From an uncultured Pedosphaera sp. (GTDB lineage Bacteria; Verrucomicrobiota; Verrucomicrobiia; Limisphaerales; Pedosphaeraceae): DNA of 64,000 bases. Below are positions 63,518 to 64,000 of the stretch, in pieces. The position numbers were made by a program, and so were the translations under genes. The notes under the pieces are model-generated. The model saw only the letters and a list, made by a program, of their open reading frames with translations, did no database searches and was not told where the DNA came from. Each line of letters starts with the position of its first letter. The first letter of the stretch is position 1. The stretch is from assembly GCA_903918755.1 (NCBI GenBank), contig CAIXFN010000118.1:1-64000 (forward strand), given 5' to 3'.

Positions 63518-64000
63518 AAGCCGCCCTCCAGCAACGCGCCCGCGAATTGGGTTTCGTCGATTGCCGCTGCACCTCGGCCGCACCTCCCGCAACTGCCGCT
63601 CACCTCACCACCTGGCTCGCAGAAGGACGCCAGGGGGAAATGGGCTACCTGGCCCGCAACGCGGCTAAACGCATGGACCCGCAACTTGTTTTACCGGGTG
63701 CTCGCTCCATCATCACGCTCGCCGCCAGCTACCATTCGCCAACGCCAGAGGTCCGCCCGGCACCCTCCGGTACCGGCGTGATCGCCCGGTACGCCCGGCA
63801 CACGGATTACCACGAAGTCTTGGGTGAACAATTACGCCAACTCAGCGCCTGGCTGGATGCCCAGGGCGGACCTGATACCCGGTCACTGTGGTATGTGGAC
63901 ACCGGCCCGCTGCTCGAGCGGGACCTGGCGCAAAGGGCGGGTTTGGGGTTTGTGGGCAAACACACGAATCTCATCAGTCGGCGTTTTGGCAACTGGATCT
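63514..64000 (+). CDS. queG: Epoxyqueuosine reductase QueG, 3' end outside window
   Basis: An open frame from a TTG at 63514 (overlapping the aroK stop as TTGA) runs to the window end. The translation has AALQQRARELGFVDCRC, HLTTWLAEGRQGEMGYLARN, MDPQLVLPGARSIITLAASY, IARYARHTDYHEVLGEQL, DTGPLLERDLAQRAGLGFVG and KHTNLI, the order of the QueG N-terminal cobalamin-type domain. QueG reduces epoxyqueuosine to queuosine in tRNA; its ferredoxin-type Fe-S motifs would lie beyond the window. The start codon is inferred from where similarity begins and from the overlap with aroK. Confidence 0.88.
   Translation, partial: MKAALQQRARELGFVDCRCTSAAPPATAAHLTTWLAEGRQGEMGYLARNAAKRMDPQLVLPGARSIITLAASYHSPTPEVRPAPSGTGVIARYARHTDYHEVLGEQLRQLSAWLDAQGGPDTRSLWYVDTGPLLERDLAQRAGLGFVGKHTNLISRRFGNWI

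Noticed and set aside
1-64000. CRISPR arrays, insertion sequences, rRNA and tRNA genes
   Set aside because: No regularly spaced repeats, transposase motifs or cloverleaf patterns were seen by eye; a dedicated tRNA scan would be needed to exclude a missed tRNA.

Overview
The window reads as high-GC chromosomal DNA from a member of the phylum Verrucomicrobia, most likely the Pedosphaera/Limisphaera-type lineage. This is an inference. It rests on prepilin-type proteins with the [17 protein letters not shown] leader, DUF1080 and ThuA proteins, Tat-type Gfo/Idh oxidoreductases, very large Calx-beta/DNRLRE secreted proteins, a DUF5690 MFS carrier, and scarce Shine-Dalgarno sequences. No rRNA, tRNA, CRISPR array, insertion sequence or phage module was recognised.

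Layout. 0.2-1.5 kb: a HEAT-thioredoxin fusion. 1.5-15.1 kb (minus strand): one long type II secretion/type IV pilus-like cluster read from 15.1 kb downward, with two paralogous pseudopilins, GspE, GspF, three more prepilin-like proteins, a PilM-PilN-like fusion, PilO- and PilP-like proteins, the GspD secretin and a secreted protein of unknown function. A sigma-54-like promoter lies upstream. 15.1-16.4 kb: a 1.3 kb gene-poor region with a diverged duplication rich in ATTGC/GCAAT inverted motifs. 16.4-18.8 kb: a FixL-like kinase with an N-terminal receiver, followed by a receiver protein fused to a Lar-like zinc ribbon. 19-25 kb: myo-inositol oxygenase, secreted proteins and a matrixin metalloprotease. 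25-29.8 kb: eukaryote-type HisA, a TlpA-like protein, ThuA, a TPR membrane protein and a lipoprotein. 30-36 kb: a HpnI/GT21-type glycosyltransferase, a GH42 protein lacking its acid/base glutamate, a VOC protein and a J-domain-like/DUF1080 fusion.

36.2-39.8 kb: two consecutive broken genes, a Gfo/Idh oxidoreductase with a nonsense codon and eroded active site, and a beta-helix protein frameshifted at an 8-G tract. 40-44 kb: a prepilin-type protein, NadA, and a PIG-L deacetylase/ROK pair. 44.3-51.9 kb: a probable phosphonate/phosphoester cluster (phosphonoacetate hydrolase, phosphonate-associated alcohol dehydrogenase, DUF5690 carrier, YncE/phosphoesterase) with two matching PHO-box-like sites. 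52-58 kb: a 2018-residue secreted protein with an internal 2-kb duplication. 58-64 kb: a prepilin-type protein, an ABC exporter, L-asparaginase with a C-terminal extension, an Rrf2 regulator, shikimate kinase and a partial queG.

The best candidates for new biology are the receiver-Lar fusion, the repeat region between the secretion cluster and the two-component genes, the shared PHO-box-like motif, the C-terminal module shared by two secreted proteins (a possible sorting or secretion signal), and the G-tract frameshift.
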